Source of the DNA: Limiplasma sp958448555
Lineage (GTDB): Bacteria > Bacillota > Clostridia > Christensenellales > Aristaeellaceae
Length of the DNA stretch: 20,481 bases
Direction: 5' to 3'
Assembly (NCBI GenBank): GCA_958448555.1
Contig: CAUDEL010000053.1
Coordinates: 1 to 20,481 of the forward strand
This document shows, one piece after another, positions 20,384 to 20,481 of this stretch. The translations under genes and the position numbers were made by a program. Under the pieces are notes generated by a model. It had not been told where the DNA came from, searched no databases, and worked only from the letters and a program-made list of their open reading frames with translations. Every line of letters begins with the position of its first letter. Position 1 is the first letter of the stretch.

Positions 20384-20481
20384 CAGGTTGTCGAAAAAGC
20401 TCGCCTGCGGCGATCTTTTCCGCCAGATGCTTAAGAAATGTTTGCGCCCAGGGGCGCAAACTCCCCGCCCGCCCGGCACCG
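20384..20481 (-). repeat. Intergenic repeat element, body type B, inverted and cut by window edge
   Basis: On the minus strand it runs from the GGTGCCGGGCGGGCGGGG segment through the GTTTGCGCCC/GGGCGCAAAC stem and CATTTCTTAAGCATCTGG to the CTTTTTCGACAACCTG end, matching 5482-5579 and 17396-17493. It carries GGCGGAAAAGATCGCCG, like the type A copy at 107-306, where the other two type B copies have GGCGGAAAAGGCCGCCG. The rest of the copy is outside the window. Confidence 0.82.

Noticed and set aside
1..20481. tRNA, rRNA or other known structured RNA genes
   Set aside because: By eye I found no cloverleaf with a GTTCRANNC-type T-arm and no rRNA segments. A covariance-model scan (Rfam, tRNAscan) would be needed to exclude less obvious RNAs.

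Overview
The window looks like chromosome from a GC-rich, low-inversion Firmicute, most likely a member of the Clostridia. The signs are strong AGGAGG-type ribosome binding sites on almost every gene, several GTG/TTG starts, TTGACA/TATAAT promoters with 17-nt spacers, a single-chain class II glycyl-tRNA synthetase, and a maf-mreBCD-mrdA-minD-rodA block. The genus cannot be fixed from the sequence.

Layout. (1) 1-333: the end of an intergenic repeat locus that closes in a terminator. (2) 367-4750: a MarR repressor with its own promoter and palindromic operator, translationally coupled to a heterodimeric ABC exporter whose two ATP sites are asymmetric. (3) 4751-5626: a gene-free stretch of about 870 bp between convergent genes, packed with hairpins and repeat copies. 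(4) 5627-7006 (minus): glyS, transcribed divergently from (5) 7214-17122: a transcription unit of about 10 kb with no internal terminator that I could see. It holds maf, mreB, mreC, mreD, a class B penicillin-binding protein (PBP2), a lone minD, rodA, a guanine-deaminase-like protein with a signal peptide, and a polytopic GT87-like membrane protein. (6) 17142-17527: a second full copy of the repeat, ending in a strong terminator. (7) 17671-19927: a four-gene unit headed by a sodium-pumping decarboxylase beta subunit, followed by a 39-aa gamma-like peptide, an unrecognised two-helix membrane protein and a UspA-like protein. (8) 20036-20248: a small XRE regulator with its own promoter and terminator. 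(9) 20363-20481: another repeat copy, inverted and cut by the window edge.

How the genes work together. MreBCD, RodA and PBP2 are the elongasome: MreB filaments and MreC/MreD position RodA (glycan polymerase) and PBP2 (transpeptidase) for side-wall synthesis, and MinD is normally linked to division-site placement. The MarR-ABC set resembles a self-regulated efflux module. The OadB/gamma pair implies sodium-coupled decarboxylation energetics, but no carboxyltransferase or biotin carrier gene lies in the window.

The least ordinary content is intergenic. A modular, hairpin-rich repeat of about 200-320 bp has imperfect inverted ends (CAGNCTGTCAAAAA and TTTTTCGACAANCTG). Three copies complete in the window (107-306, 5259-5579, 17201-17493) are each bracketed by a direct duplication of a hairpin unique to that locus, and at two loci the outer copy is a T-tailed terminator. 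A fourth copy at the right edge also abuts its own private hairpin. Two different interior bodies share the same ends, and one internal stem shows compensatory base changes between copies. This suggests a non-autonomous element that targets, or copies, terminator hairpins.
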